Positions 24,575 to 33,388 of a stretch of 64,000 nucleotides of DNA are shown piece after piece. The stretch is from Hydrogenophaga sp. Its GTDB lineage: Bacteria > Pseudomonadota > Gammaproteobacteria > Burkholderiales > Burkholderiaceae_C. The stretch lies in NCBI RefSeq assembly GCF_030651625.1, contig NZ_JAUSCF010000030.1, positions 124,001-188,000 on the forward strand, written 5' to 3'. Each line of letters opens with the position of its first letter. Within the stretch, counting starts at the first letter, position 1. A model generated the notes under the pieces. That model was not told the origin of the DNA and searched no databases. It worked only from the letters and a program-made list of their open reading frames with translations. The position numbers were made by a program, and so were the translations under genes.

Positions 24575-26926
24575 TCAGGTACTCACATCGGTGAGCACTG
24601 TGCCCACGCGGCGTTGCAGCCTATAGGGTGGCAACCCCTTGAGCATGCGTCGCCCATAGGACTGCCTCAGCAAGCGGGCATCGTAGCAAACGACCACCGC
24701 CTCGTCGGTCTCTGAACGCAAAGCCCTGCCTGTCCACTGCAAGAGGCGCGCGCCGGTGGCGGGCACCACCAGCTCGCTGAACGGGTCGCGACCCTGGGCC
24801 TTGAGCCAGTCGGCGCGGGCCTGGCCCACGGGATCGCTGGGCGAGGCGAACGGCAATTTGGTGATGAACACCCATTCGCACAGTTCGCCAGGCAGATCCA
24901 GACCTTCGCCGAACGATTGAAGGCCGAACAGGATGGATGCACGGCCCGCCCGCACCCGTTCGGCATGCCTCTGCAGCAACTGGGTGCGCGAGGCTTCGCC
25001 CTGCACCAGCACCTTGTTGCGCAGGTCGCTGTGCAGGCCGCGCTCCAGCAGGTCTTGAGCGCGCCGCAGCTGTGCCCTCGATGTGAACAGCACCAGCGCA
25101 CCTCGCTGCACCTCGGCCAGGTCCGCCATCAGCGCATCCAGCATTTCGCGCGTGTAGCCCTCCACGTCCTTCGGGTCGGCCTGGGTCTGCACCACCACCA
25201 GGCGACCCTGGGTGGCGTGGTCGAACGGGCTTTGCACTTCGCGGGCCACCACAGCGTCGTCGAAGGCCAGGCCAGATTCCTGCAGGAAATGATCAAACCC
25301 GCCACAGGTGACCAGCGATGCGGAGGTGACCACCGCTGCGCGCACCTTGCTCCAGAGCTGGTGGCGCAGCAGGCTGCCGGGCTGCAGCGGGCAGGCGTGC
25401 GCGGTGAGCGTGACCAGGCCGTGCTGGATACCGGCCTCCAGCCACTTGGCCAGTGGCGGATGGCCTTCGTCGGCCTCCTGCAGCCAGAGTTCCGCCGTGG
25501 CCTGGGCGTGCTGCAGGCGCGGCGCGAGCACGCCCAGGCGGCTGTAGAGCTTGGCGCAGCGCGCGGCGTCACCCGGGTTGTCGCGGGCGTTGGCCTTGAG
25601 CTGGGTGGCCAGGGTTTCCATCACCTTGAGCAGGGCGCTGGCGCGGGTGTGCAGCTGGGACACGGTCTCGGCCCAGCCGGTGGGCAGGGCGCCGCCTTCG
25701 AAGCGATCCACCACCGGGCTGGAGGCGTTCCAGCGTTCAGGGACGGCTTGTCGAGACACGGGGCGGTTGCTGGCCCGACCCGTGAGCGCGAGCCATTCCG
25801 GCGACTCGCCGAAGCGGGCCATGGCCAGGCGTGCCAGCTCAGCCTGCGCGGCCTTGAGTTCGCGCGCCAGCAGTGCCACGTCCACCCCTGGTGTGTGCTT
25901 CATCGCGCCGGCCACCTCTTCCACCGCGCGCGGCAGGCGGTCCAGCCACTGGCTGCGCATGAGGTCCATGCTTTCGGTGAACTGCCCCTGCGCCACCGGC
26001 CCCAGGTGGTGGGCTTCGTCGAACACCACATAGCAATCTGAAGGGTCGGGCAGCGCGTGCAGGCCCAGGGTGGAGAGCAGCAGATCGTGGTTGACCACGA
26101 TCACCTGCGACTGCGCCAGCCGCGCGCGGGCCTGGTAGTAGCTGCAGCTGTTGTAGCTGGGGCAGTGGCGGGCGGTGCAGCTGTGGCGCTCGGCCGCCAC
26201 GGGTGTCCACAAGTCGCCTTCCGGGGGCGTGTCCAGCCGGTCGCGGTCACCGTCCCAGGTGCCGCCGTCCAGCGACTGCGCCCATTCGGTGTAGGTGCGG
26301 GCGCGCTCAAGCCAGCGCTCGGCGCTGCGCGCACTGCCGGCGGCGCGGGCCACGGCGCCTGCGGCCGCCTGGTCCGGCGTTTCGTCGTTGGCCTGCAGCG
26401 CGTCGTCGCTTTCAAACAGGTCGGCGCTGGCGGCGTCGCCACCGCTGAGCTGGTCAAGCTTGAGACGGCACACGTAGCGGCCACGCCCTTTGGCGAGCGC
26501 AAAGGTGAAGGATTCGGGCAGCGCGGCACTCAGGGCGGGCAGGTCCTTGGCGATGAGCTGTTCCTGCAGGGCCACGGTGGCGGTGGAGATGATCACGCGC
26601 TTCTGTTGCGCCAGCGCCAGTGGAATGACGGTGGACGCATAGGCCGCCGACTTGCCCACACCGGTACCCGCCTGCACCACGGCAATACCGCGATCCGGCA
26701 GGGCGGCGTCGCCGGTCACGGCACCATCGCCCAGGCGCACGCCACTGAGGGTGTGGGCGATCAGCGCTGCCATGTCGCGCTGGCCCGGGCGCGAGCGAAA
26801 ACCGGGCGCGCGCGCCACCATGTGGTCGAAAGCAGCCAGCGCCAGGGCCTCGCGGGCCAGGGGACCGGCCACCCCGGCATCGGCGGTCGGGGAAGGTGCT
26901 TCGGCGGTGGGGTTGGGTTGGGTCAT
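24575..26926 (-). CDS. dinG: DinG-like ATP-dependent DNA helicase
   Basis: A 783-residue superfamily 2 (XPD/DinG type) 5'-3' helicase. From ATG 26926, motif I is QAGTGVGKSAAYA (Walker A near 86-93) and motif II is VVFDEAHHLG. Between them four cysteines (YVCRLKL, HSCTARHCPSYNSC) form the probable iron-sulfur cluster site. The C-terminal motifs ILFGLQSFGEGLDLPG, KLPFASPSDP and QWTGRALRSETDE are present. The family resolves R-loops and other DNA structures during repair. Upstream ATG 27022 would add an unrelated leader and is not preferred. Confidence 0.9.
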   Translation of the reverse strand: MTQPNPTAEAPSPTADAGVAGPLAREALALAAFDHMVARAPGFRSRPGQRDMAALIAHTLSGVRLGDGAVTGDAALPDRGIAVVQAGTGVGKSAAYASTVIPLALAQQKRVIISTATVALQEQLIAKDLPALSAALPESFTFALAKGRGRYVCRLKLDQLSGGDAASADLFESDDALQANDETPDQAAAGAVARAAGSARSAERWLERARTYTEWAQSLDGGTWDGDRDRLDTPPEGDLWTPVAAERHSCTARHCPSYNSCSYYQARARLAQSQVIVVNHDLLLSTLGLHALPDPSDCYVVFDEAHHLGPVAQGQFTESMDLMRSQWLDRLPRAVEEVAGAMKHTPGVDVALLARELKAAQAELARLAMARFGESPEWLALTGRASNRPVSRQAVPERWNASSPVVDRFEGGALPTGWAETVSQLHTRASALLKVMETLATQLKANARDNPGDAARCAKLYSRLGVLAPRLQHAQATAELWLQEADEGHPPLAKWLEAGIQHGLVTLTAHACPLQPGSLLRHQLWSKVRAAVVTSASLVTCGGFDHFLQESGLAFDDAVVAREVQSPFDHATQGRLVVVQTQADPKDVEGYTREMLDALMADLAEVQRGALVLFTSRAQLRRAQDLLERGLHSDLRNKVLVQGEASRTQLLQRHAERVRAGRASILFGLQSFGEGLDLPGELCEWVFITKLPFASPSDPVGQARADWLKAQGRDPFSELVVPATGARLLQWTGRALRSETDEAVVVCYDARLLRQSYGRRMLKGLPPYRLQRRVGTVLTDVST

Positions 26927-27075
26927 GCGGGCGCGTTGGCCTGGAAACGGCAGTTGGACAGGCCCGGAGCAAACACGCATTGTCCCAGACGCATGGCAGG
27001 AGGCTGAAAGGTTGCGATTCACCGTGACTTGCTCCTCCCCCGCTGGGGGAAGGAGTCAAGCCAGATCACCCGCCT

Positions 27076-28314
27076 TCAACCAAAGCGCGCGGGTGCGTAG
27101 GGCTTGGGATCGACCACGGGTGTCTGGCCTTCGATCATTTCCGCCATCAGCCGCCCGCTCACTGGGCCCAGGGTGAAACCCTGGTGCGCATGACCCAGGT
27201 TGAACCAGAGACCGCGATGGCGTGGCGCCGGGCCGATGACGGGCAGCATGTCGGCGGTGCAGGGCCGCGCGCCCAGCCAGGGCTCGGGCTCCACCGGTTC
27301 GGGCAGGTCCACCAGTTCGCGGGCCAGGGCCCAGGCGCGGTCGAGCTGCACGGGTGTGGGCCGGGCATCCAGCTGGGCGAATTCGGCCCCGGTGGTGATG
27401 CGCACGCCCTGCCGCATGGGTGCCAGCACCAGGCCACGATCGACGTCGTACATCGCCAGCCGGGGCGGCTCGCCACCCCGGTAATGGCGGTGGTAACCGC
27501 GCTTGACGAACAGCGGGAAACGGTAGCCGAGCTGGCGCAGCAGCGTGTCGGACCAGGGGCCCAGCGCCACCACCGCGTGCTCGGCGCTGATCGCGCCATT
27601 TTCGGTGCGCACCTGCCAGCCACTGGCTGTGGGGTTCAGGCTGGCGGCATCGCCTTTGGCCAGGGTGCCGCCCACTTTTTCAAAGAGGTCCGCGTAGCGG
27701 GCCACCAGCGCACCAGGGTCGCTCACGGCCCAGGTGTCGTGCCAGTGGATGGCGCCAGCCAGCCGGGTGCGCAGGGCGGGTTCGGCGGCGGCAAGTGCGT
27801 CGGGGTCCAGCGTTGTGTGACGCAGGCCGTGCGATTGCTCCAGCGCGCGCGCCTTGTCTGCAGCCTGTTGCATGGACACAGAACTGCGGAACACAAAATG
27901 GTAGCCGTCGCGCTTCACCAGATCGCCAGCACCGGCCTGCTCGATCAGCGGCGCGTGTTCCAGGGTACTGTGCTCGATCAGGCGGGCGAAGGCCTGCGAG
28001 AGCAACGCATGGCGCCGGGGTTGCGAGTGGGCCCAGTAGCGCGCCAGCGGCCGGGCCAGGCCGGCCAACGCGCCGAAGTGGTAGTTCACATCGGCACCGC
28101 GCTTGAGCGCCACGCGCGCAAGGGTGCCCAGCTGGCGCGGGAAGGCGTACGGCTCGACCGCCTCGCGCTGGATCAGGCCGGCATTGCCGTAGGAAGTTTC
28201 GCGCCCGGGCTCGCGCCGGTCCACCAGGGTCACGGCGTGGCCGCGCAGGGCCAGGTGAAGAGCGGTGCAGGTGCCGACCATGCCGGCCCCGAGCACCACG
28301 ATGCTCTTGGTCAT
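27076..28314 (-). CDS. dadA: D-amino-acid dehydrogenase small-subunit type FAD oxidoreductase
   Basis: A 412-residue DAO-family flavoprotein: FAD site VVLGAGMVGTCTALHLALRGHAVTLVDR (about 5-32), then TSYGNAGLI, the late GARPCTADMLPVIGPAP and NLGHAHQGFTLGP blocks typical of DadA. It oxidises D-amino acids, classically D-alanine, to 2-oxoacids with electrons passing to the respiratory chain. The ATG overlaps the stop of the upstream ridA by four bases. That pairing is sensible because RidA hydrolyses the imine intermediates released by such oxidation. The exact amino acid is not determined. Confidence 0.9.
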   Translation of the reverse strand: MTKSIVVLGAGMVGTCTALHLALRGHAVTLVDRREPGRETSYGNAGLIQREAVEPYAFPRQLGTLARVALKRGADVNYHFGALAGLARPLARYWAHSQPRRHALLSQAFARLIEHSTLEHAPLIEQAGAGDLVKRDGYHFVFRSSVSMQQAADKARALEQSHGLRHTTLDPDALAAAEPALRTRLAGAIHWHDTWAVSDPGALVARYADLFEKVGGTLAKGDAASLNPTASGWQVRTENGAISAEHAVVALGPWSDTLLRQLGYRFPLFVKRGYHRHYRGGEPPRLAMYDVDRGLVLAPMRQGVRITTGAEFAQLDARPTPVQLDRAWALARELVDLPEPVEPEPWLGARPCTADMLPVIGPAPRHRGLWFNLGHAHQGFTLGPVSGRLMAEMIEGQTPVVDPKPYAPARFG

Positions 28315-28664
28315 GTTCGTGCCAGTGCCACCGCTGTGAGTTCCAGCCGCGGACCGGGCCGCATGAGGTCGGCGCGCACCGTGGTGCGCGCCGGGAAGGG
28401 TGGCTGGAATCGCTGTGCGTACACCTGGTTGAACGCGGTAAAGTCGCCGGCATCGATCAGGTAGGCCGTGACGGAAATGACATCGCTCAGCTCCAGGCCC
28501 TGGGCTTTCAAGGTGGCTTCGATGCGGTCGAGGGTGAGCGCCGTCTGGGCCTCGATGCCTTCGGGCACGCTGCCATCGGTGTTGAAAGGCAGTTCGCCGG
28601 AGAGAAAAACCAGGTTGCCGCCGGTACGGGCTTTGGACAAAGGGGGTGTGGTGGGTGATGTCAT
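28311..28664 (-). CDS. ridA: RidA family enamine/imine deaminase
   Basis: A 117-residue protein from ATG 28664. It shows the RidA pattern: GNLVFLSGELPFNTDGSVPEG, EAQTALTLDRIEATLKAQGL, DVISVTAYLID and FPARTTVRADLMRPGPRLELTAVA, with the substrate-binding arginine in the last block. It forms trimers and hydrolyses reactive 2-aminoacrylate-type imines to oxoacids. It is the first gene of a two-gene unit with dadA (ATGA overlap). Confidence 0.9.
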   Translation of the reverse strand: MTSPTTPPLSKARTGGNLVFLSGELPFNTDGSVPEGIEAQTALTLDRIEATLKAQGLELSDVISVTAYLIDAGDFTAFNQVYAQRFQPPFPARTTVRADLMRPGPRLELTAVALART

Positions 28665-28861
28665 GCAGCGGCCTCTGGATAAACCGCGATTATTGGCCGG
28701 GAGAGCCCCGAACGGTGGGAGTTCTGGTGGCCAGGCTGCCGGTGCCTGGCCAGCGGTCGTCAGCCGAAGGAGCGCGCCTGGGTTTTTTGCAGATGATGAA
28801 ACCCTGCTTCTGCACTTCCCGCCCTCTGCTGCGCTGTGTGGCGCAACTTCACCGCCAAATA

Positions 28862-28876
28862 TGCTGCAATGCACAA
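28862..28876 (+). promoter_or_regulatory. tgctgcaatgcacaa palindrome, candidate PhaR-type operator
   Basis: The core tgca-a-tgca (28865-28873) is an exact palindrome 26 bp before the ATG of the patatin gene, and tatgct (28860-28865), a possible -10 box, overlaps it. TGC/GCA-rich palindromes of this form are what the polyhydroxyalkanoate regulator PhaR binds upstream of phasin genes, as I recall them. The assignment is tentative. Confidence 0.45.
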
Positions 28877-28899
28877 TAGCGTGTTGACAAGGACACCGC

Positions 28900-29997
28900 A
28901 TGAGCAAACCACCACACCCCCGACCGCGCACCCCCGGCGTTTCCCATCGGCGCATGCAGATCGACCTGGCCCTGCAAGGCGGCGGCTCGCATGGCGCCTT
29001 CACCTGGGGTGTGCTGGACCGGCTGCTGGAGGAAGACGGGCTGGAGATCGCGGCCATCAGCGGCACCAGCGCGGGCGCGATGAACGCGGTGGCACTGGCG
29101 GCCGGGTTGATGGATGGCGGGCGTGAAGGTGCCCAACGCGTGTTGCGCAATTTCTGGCAGCGGGTATCGCAGTCCTCGCCTTTCCACCACCTCCAGAGCG
29201 GTCCGCTGGGCACGCTGGCCGGCCCAGCGGCCGACCTGTTGGCGCCCTGGATCGAACCCTGGAAGCGCGCCGCCAGCCTGTGGGGGCAGCAGTTTTCACC
29301 GTACCAGCTCAACCCGCTGAACCTGAACCCGCTGCACGACATTCTGGTGGACACGGTGGACTTTGAACGCGTGCGCCAATGTGACAAGACCCAACTCTTC
29401 ATCGCTGCCACTCAGGTTCGCACAGGCGCGCTGCGGGTGTTCGACCAGAGCACACTCAACGCCGACATGGTGATGGCTTCGGCCTGCCTGCCGCTGATGT
29501 TCCAGGCGGTGGAGATCGACGGTGAGGGCTACTGGGACGGCGGCTACGCTGGCAACCCGTCGCTGATGCCGCTGATCGCCCAGAGCGCTGCCGACGACCT
29601 GCTGCTGGTGCAGATCAACCCGATCGAGCGCGCAGCCCTGCCCACCCGGGCCGGCGACATCCTGGACCGTATCAATGAAGTGACCTTCAATGCCAGCCTG
29701 GTCAAGGAGATGCGGTCCATCGCCCTGCTCAAGCAACTGATCGGCGAAGAAGGGCGACCCGCCCATGCCTACCGCAACCCCTTGTTCCAGCGCGTCGATG
29801 CGCTTCGAGTGCACCTGATCGACGGTGGGGCCTCGCTCGCGCCCCTGGGTGCGGACAGCAAGTCGTCGACCCAGTGGGCCTTCCTTTTGCAGTTGCACGA
29901 CCTGGGCGTCAAGGCTGCGGACAGCTGGCTTGAGCAACACGGGGACGACATCGGCGTGCGCAGCAGCCTTGACCTGTCCGGAGCGCTGGTGTCGTGA
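28900..29997 (+). CDS. Patatin-like phospholipase
   Basis: A 365-residue serine acyl hydrolase. The oxyanion loop is ALQGGGSHGAFTWG (about 24-37), the nucleophile is Ser57 in GTSAG, and the dyad aspartate is Asp213 in YWDGGYAGNP. There is no signal peptide, so it acts in the cytoplasm or on intracellular lipid or granule surfaces. The downstream GntP permease gene begins within its last codons, so the two are translationally coupled. A PhaR-like site upstream suggests a link to polyhydroxybutyrate granules, which is inference only. Confidence 0.9.
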   Translation: MSKPPHPRPRTPGVSHRRMQIDLALQGGGSHGAFTWGVLDRLLEEDGLEIAAISGTSAGAMNAVALAAGLMDGGREGAQRVLRNFWQRVSQSSPFHHLQSGPLGTLAGPAADLLAPWIEPWKRAASLWGQQFSPYQLNPLNLNPLHDILVDTVDFERVRQCDKTQLFIAATQVRTGALRVFDQSTLNADMVMASACLPLMFQAVEIDGEGYWDGGYAGNPSLMPLIAQSAADDLLLVQINPIERAALPTRAGDILDRINEVTFNASLVKEMRSIALLKQLIGEEGRPAHAYRNPLFQRVDALRVHLIDGGASLAPLGADSKSSTQWAFLLQLHDLGVKAADSWLEQHGDDIGVRSSLDLSGALVS

Positions 29998-31445
29998 CCA
30001 GCATCGCGGGTATCGTTCTGGCGCTGGTCCTGCTCATGGCGCTGGCTTACCGTGGCGTGAGCGTGCTGATCCTGGCGCCGCTCATGGCCCTGCTGGCCGC
30101 AATCTTCACGCCCGGAGCACCGCTGCTGGCGAGCTACACGCAGATCTTCATGCCGGCACTGGGCGGCTTCGTGATCGCGTTTTTTCCGCTGTTCCTGCTG
30201 GGCGCCGTGTTTGGCAAGCTCATGGAAGCCTCGGGTGCGGCGCGCGTGATTGCCCACGGAGTCGTCGCCGGCCTTGGCGAGCAACGTGCCATCTTGGCCA
30301 TTGTGCTGGCCTGCGCGGTGCTCACCTATGGCGGCGTCTCGCTTTTCGTGGTGGCGTTCGCGGTCTACCCCATTGCGGCGGCGCTGTTCCGCCAGGCCGA
30401 CGTGCCCAAGCGACTGATCCCCGGCACCATCGCGCTGGGCGCATTCACTTTCACCATGACGGCGCTGCCCGGCACGCCCGCCATCCAGAACGCCATTCCC
30501 ATGCCCTATTTCGGCACCACGCCGTTTGCCGCGCCTGGGCTGGGGCTGATCGGCGGCGCCGTGATGCTGGCACTGGGCACGCTGTGGCTCACGCGCCGCG
30601 CCGCGCGGGCGAAGTCGCAAGGCGAGGGCTACGGAGAAGACGCCGATGCCCCCACGCTGGACGATCCGGCCAACGCTTCCAAATCCAGCGCTGCGGGTGT
30701 GGCCGAGGCGGCCCCACCAGTGACCAACGCAACATTCAGCCGCCCCGCGTTCGCCCGCGCCATTGCGCCGGTGGTGCTGGTGATCGCGCTCAACTATGTC
30801 CTGGCGACCTGGGTGTTTCCCACCCTGGACACCGCCTACCTGGCCGAGCCGCGCTTTGGCGCCACCCACATCAACAACCTGCGGGGCATCTGGGCCGTGA
30901 TCGGTGCACTCAGCGCCGCCATCGTGCTGTTGCTGGTGCTGCAACGCCAGCGCCTGACAACACTGGTGCCCACTTTGGAAGCCGGTGCCACCAGCTCGGT
31001 GCTGCCGCTGCTCAACACCGCTTCACAGGTGGGTTTTGGTGCGGTGATCGCCTCGCTCGCCGGCTTCACGCTGATCCGCGACGCGGTGCTGGGCATCGCG
31101 CCGGGCAACCCGCTGGTGAGCGTGTCCATCGCGGTGAACATCCTGGCCGGCATCACCGGTTCGGCATCGGGCGGCATGAGCATCGCGCTGCAGACACTGG
31201 GCGACACCTGGCTGGCCATGGGCCAGGCCGCCGGCATCGCGCCCGACCTGCTGCACCGGGTGACCGCGATCGCCACCGGCGGTCTCGACGCCCTGCCCCA
31301 CAACGGCGCGGTGATCACGCTGCTGGGCATCTGCGGGCTGTCACACCGCAAGAGCTATTTCGACATCTTTGTGGTGGCGGTGGCCTTTCCCTTGCTGGCT
31401 CTGGTGGCTGTGGTAGCGCTGGGCACGGTGTTCGGGAGCTTCTGA
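29994..31445 (+). CDS. GntP-family permease
   Basis: A 483-residue membrane protein of the gluconate/GntP superfamily with about 12-14 hydrophobic helices. Start is GTG 29994 (TSIAGIVLALVLL), overlapping the patatin stop (GTGA). Recognisable blocks include GALGGFVIAFFPLFLLGAVFG-like LPALGGFVI, YGGVSLFVVAFAVYPIA, TALPGTPAIQNAIP and the late GITGSASGGMSIAL and GGLDALPHNGAVITLLG. A hydrophilic loop of about 50 residues (about 200-250) with EDADAPTLDDPANASKSS splits the two halves. Candidate substrates are small hydroxy- or oxo-acids, for example hydroxybutyrate; not fixed by sequence. Confidence 0.88.
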   Translation: MTSIAGIVLALVLLMALAYRGVSVLILAPLMALLAAIFTPGAPLLASYTQIFMPALGGFVIAFFPLFLLGAVFGKLMEASGAARVIAHGVVAGLGEQRAILAIVLACAVLTYGGVSLFVVAFAVYPIAAALFRQADVPKRLIPGTIALGAFTFTMTALPGTPAIQNAIPMPYFGTTPFAAPGLGLIGGAVMLALGTLWLTRRAARAKSQGEGYGEDADAPTLDDPANASKSSAAGVAEAAPPVTNATFSRPAFARAIAPVVLVIALNYVLATWVFPTLDTAYLAEPRFGATHINNLRGIWAVIGALSAAIVLLLVLQRQRLTTLVPTLEAGATSSVLPLLNTASQVGFGAVIASLAGFTLIRDAVLGIAPGNPLVSVSIAVNILAGITGSASGGMSIALQTLGDTWLAMGQAAGIAPDLLHRVTAIATGGLDALPHNGAVITLLGICGLSHRKSYFDIFVVAVAFPLLALVAVVALGTVFGSF

Positions 31446-31525
31446 GCGTGTGTCCGACTGGGCGGTCTGCCTCCTGAACAGCAAGGGGCGAAGAGCGCCG
31501 TCTGTAATCCGGTGGCATTTCGCAC

Positions 31526-31554
31526 TTGAATATAAGTAATTACTAAATTACATT
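31526..31554 (+). promoter_or_regulatory. Sigma-70-like promoter with a perfect palindrome in the spacer
   Basis: ttgaat (31526-31531) and tacatt (31549-31554) are spaced by 17 bp. The spacer holds GTAATT-ACTA-AATTAC (31536-31551), a perfect six-base inverted repeat that reaches the -10 box. Its place just before the TetR gene fits autorepression and control of the whole exporter operon. Confidence 0.6.
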
Positions 31555-31562
31555 CATACCCC

Positions 31563-32195
31563 ATGCGACCCAAACAAGCCACCCATACCCGCCAGGCCGA
31601 ACTGGTGGCTGCGGCGCTGGCTCTGGCCGCCGACCGCAATCCGGCCGACGTGACCACGGCTGCTTTGGCGCAGGCGGTGGGCATCACGCAGGGCGCGGTG
31701 TTTCGACACTTCGAGACCAAGGAAGCCATCTGGCTGGCCGTGATGGACTTCGTGCATCAGGACCTGCTGGCACGTCTGCACGCCGCAGCCACCGCGCAAG
31801 CGCAGCCACTGGCGGCGCTGCGCGCGGTGTTCATGGCCCATGTGGAATTCGTGGTGGAGCAGCCTGGTGTGCCACGCGTGATCTTTCAGGAACTTCAGCG
31901 TCCCGAAGACACGCCACTCAAGGCGTGCGTGCGCAGGTTGATGCAGACCTATCGCACGCTGCTCAATGGTCTGCTTCAGCAGGCCCAGGCGGCACAACAG
32001 CTGACGCCTGGCACCGACCTGCCAGCGGCAGCCGTGCTGTTCATCGGCTCGGTGCAGGGACTGGTGATGCAGTCGCTGCTGAATGGCCAGGTGCGTTCCA
32101 TGCGTGTTCTGGCTCCCGCCGTTTTCGACCTTTTCCAGCAAGCCATTGCCGCACCGCCCACCAGAGCACGACGCACCCCGGAGACCTCCCCATGA
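31563..32195 (+). CDS. TetR/AcrR family transcriptional regulator
   Basis: A 210-residue repressor-type protein. The N-terminal helix-turn-helix is VTTAALAQAVGITQGAVFRHFETKEAIW (about 30-57). The C-terminal ligand domain ends in a basic, Pro/Thr-rich tail. The following adaptor gene starts inside its stop codon (ATGA), so it is the first gene of a four-gene operon with the MFP and ABC exporter. A palindrome in its own promoter is the probable operator. The inducer is unknown. Confidence 0.92.
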   Translation: MRPKQATHTRQAELVAAALALAADRNPADVTTAALAQAVGITQGAVFRHFETKEAIWLAVMDFVHQDLLARLHAAATAQAQPLAALRAVFMAHVEFVVEQPGVPRVIFQELQRPEDTPLKACVRRLMQTYRTLLNGLLQQAQAAQQLTPGTDLPAAAVLFIGSVQGLVMQSLLNGQVRSMRVLAPAVFDLFQQAIAAPPTRARRTPETSP

Positions 32196-33388
32196 AGATG
32201 AACCCTCAAAACTCGCGCCGGCTGTTGCTGGGCGCTCTGGCACTGGCGCTGGTCGGTGCGCTGGCCTTTGTGGCGTTGCGCACCGGGCCGCTGGCCCCCA
32301 TCAAGGTCCAGGTGACCGCAGTGAAAAAGGGCAGCGTGCTGCCCGAGATCTTCGGCATTGGTCAGGTCGAGGCTCGACGCAGCTGGATGTTGGGACCGAC
32401 CGCAGCCGGGCGTGTGCTGGACGTGCAGGTTGACGTGGGCGAAACAGTGCAACCCGGTCAGTCATTGGCCGCAATGGATCCAGTGGACCTGGACCAGCGG
32501 CTGGCAGCGCTGGACGCCTCCCTGGCCCGCGCACAGAGCGCTCAACAAGCGGTGAGCGCGCAAGTGGCCGATGCACAGGCGCGGCGCGCGCTGGCAATGG
32601 CGAACCTGAAGCGCAACGAGGACCTCGCGCGGCAAAACTTCATCAGCGCTGGCGCGCTGGAAGCCCGATCACAGGAGGTGGCCTCGGCCAACGCCGGGCT
32701 CCAGGCGGCCCAGGCGAACCTGGGCGGCAGCGCACAGGACGTCACCCGCCTGCGCGCCGAACGCGCCGCGCTGGCGCAGCAGCGCGACAACCTCAGACTG
32801 GTGGCACCCGCCGCAGCGGTGGTGACCGCGCGCGACGCTGAAGCCGGCACCACGGTGGTGGCGGGCCAGGCCGTGCTGAGGCTCATCGATCCGGCGAGCC
32901 TGTGGGTAAAGCTGCGGGTGGACCAGGGCCGGTCGGCAGGCCTGACGCCGGGGCTGGTGGCCCGCATCGCGCTGCGCTCGCGCCCGGGCGAACTGCTGAA
33001 CGGCACCCTGGCCCGGGTGGAAGCGCTGGCCGACAGTGTGACCGAGGAGCGGTTGGCGATGGTTGCTTTTGACGATTTGCCAGCGGGGGTGTCGGTGGGC
33101 GAGATGGCCGAGGTGACACTGGCCTTGCCGGCCACCGCCGAGAGCCTGCTGCTGCCCAACGCGGCCGTGCAGCAGCACGACGGAAAAACTGGCGTGTGGC
33201 GGCTGGAGGCAGGTGCACTGGTGTTTGTGCCAGTGACCCTGGGTGTGCAGGGGCTCGACGGCATGGTGCAGGCACTGGATGGTGTGATCGAGGGCGATAC
33301 GGTGGTGCTGTACAGCCAGAGCGCACTGAAGCCCGATGCGCGCATTGCTGTGGTCGATCAACTGATGCCCACAGGAGGCGCGAAGTGA
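32192..33388 (+). CDS. Membrane-fusion (periplasmic adaptor) protein of an ABC exporter
   Basis: A 398-residue adaptor from ATG 32192. An N-terminal membrane anchor (about 10-28, LLLGALALALVGALAFVAL) is followed by the biotinyl-lipoyl half-motifs (GPTAAGRVLDVQVDVGETV and LVAPAAAVVTARDAEAGTTV), a long coiled-coil hairpin (about 95-195, rich in Ala/Gln/Arg) and beta-barrel domains. It bridges the inner-membrane transporter to the outer membrane. The order MFP, permease, ATPase matches DevBCA- and MacAB-type export. No outer-membrane channel gene is adjacent. Confidence 0.9.
   Translation: MKMNPQNSRRLLLGALALALVGALAFVALRTGPLAPIKVQVTAVKKGSVLPEIFGIGQVEARRSWMLGPTAAGRVLDVQVDVGETVQPGQSLAAMDPVDLDQRLAALDASLARAQSAQQAVSAQVADAQARRALAMANLKRNEDLARQNFISAGALEARSQEVASANAGLQAAQANLGGSAQDVTRLRAERAALAQQRDNLRLVAPAAAVVTARDAEAGTTVVAGQAVLRLIDPASLWVKLRVDQGRSAGLTPGLVARIALRSRPGELLNGTLARVEALADSVTEERLAMVAFDDLPAGVSVGEMAEVTLALPATAESLLLPNAAVQQHDGKTGVWRLEAGALVFVPVTLGVQGLDGMVQALDGVIEGDTVVLYSQSALKPDARIAVVDQLMPTGGAK
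33373..33378 (+). promoter_or_regulatory. Strong Shine-Dalgarno sequence deciding the permease start
   Basis: aggagg lies seven bases before GTG 33385, inside the end of the adaptor gene. It supports the GTG as the true start of the permease. Confidence 0.75.

Noticed and set aside
30600..30720. Hydrophilic loop in the GntP permease as a repeat insertion like those in putA and the sulfatase
   Set aside because: The DNA does not show the repeat blocks or hairpins, so it looks like an ordinary variable loop.
29825..31477. 550-codon plus-strand frame overlapping the GntP gene
   Set aside because: It is in another frame of the permease, with Arg/His-rich sequence and no hydrophobic segments.
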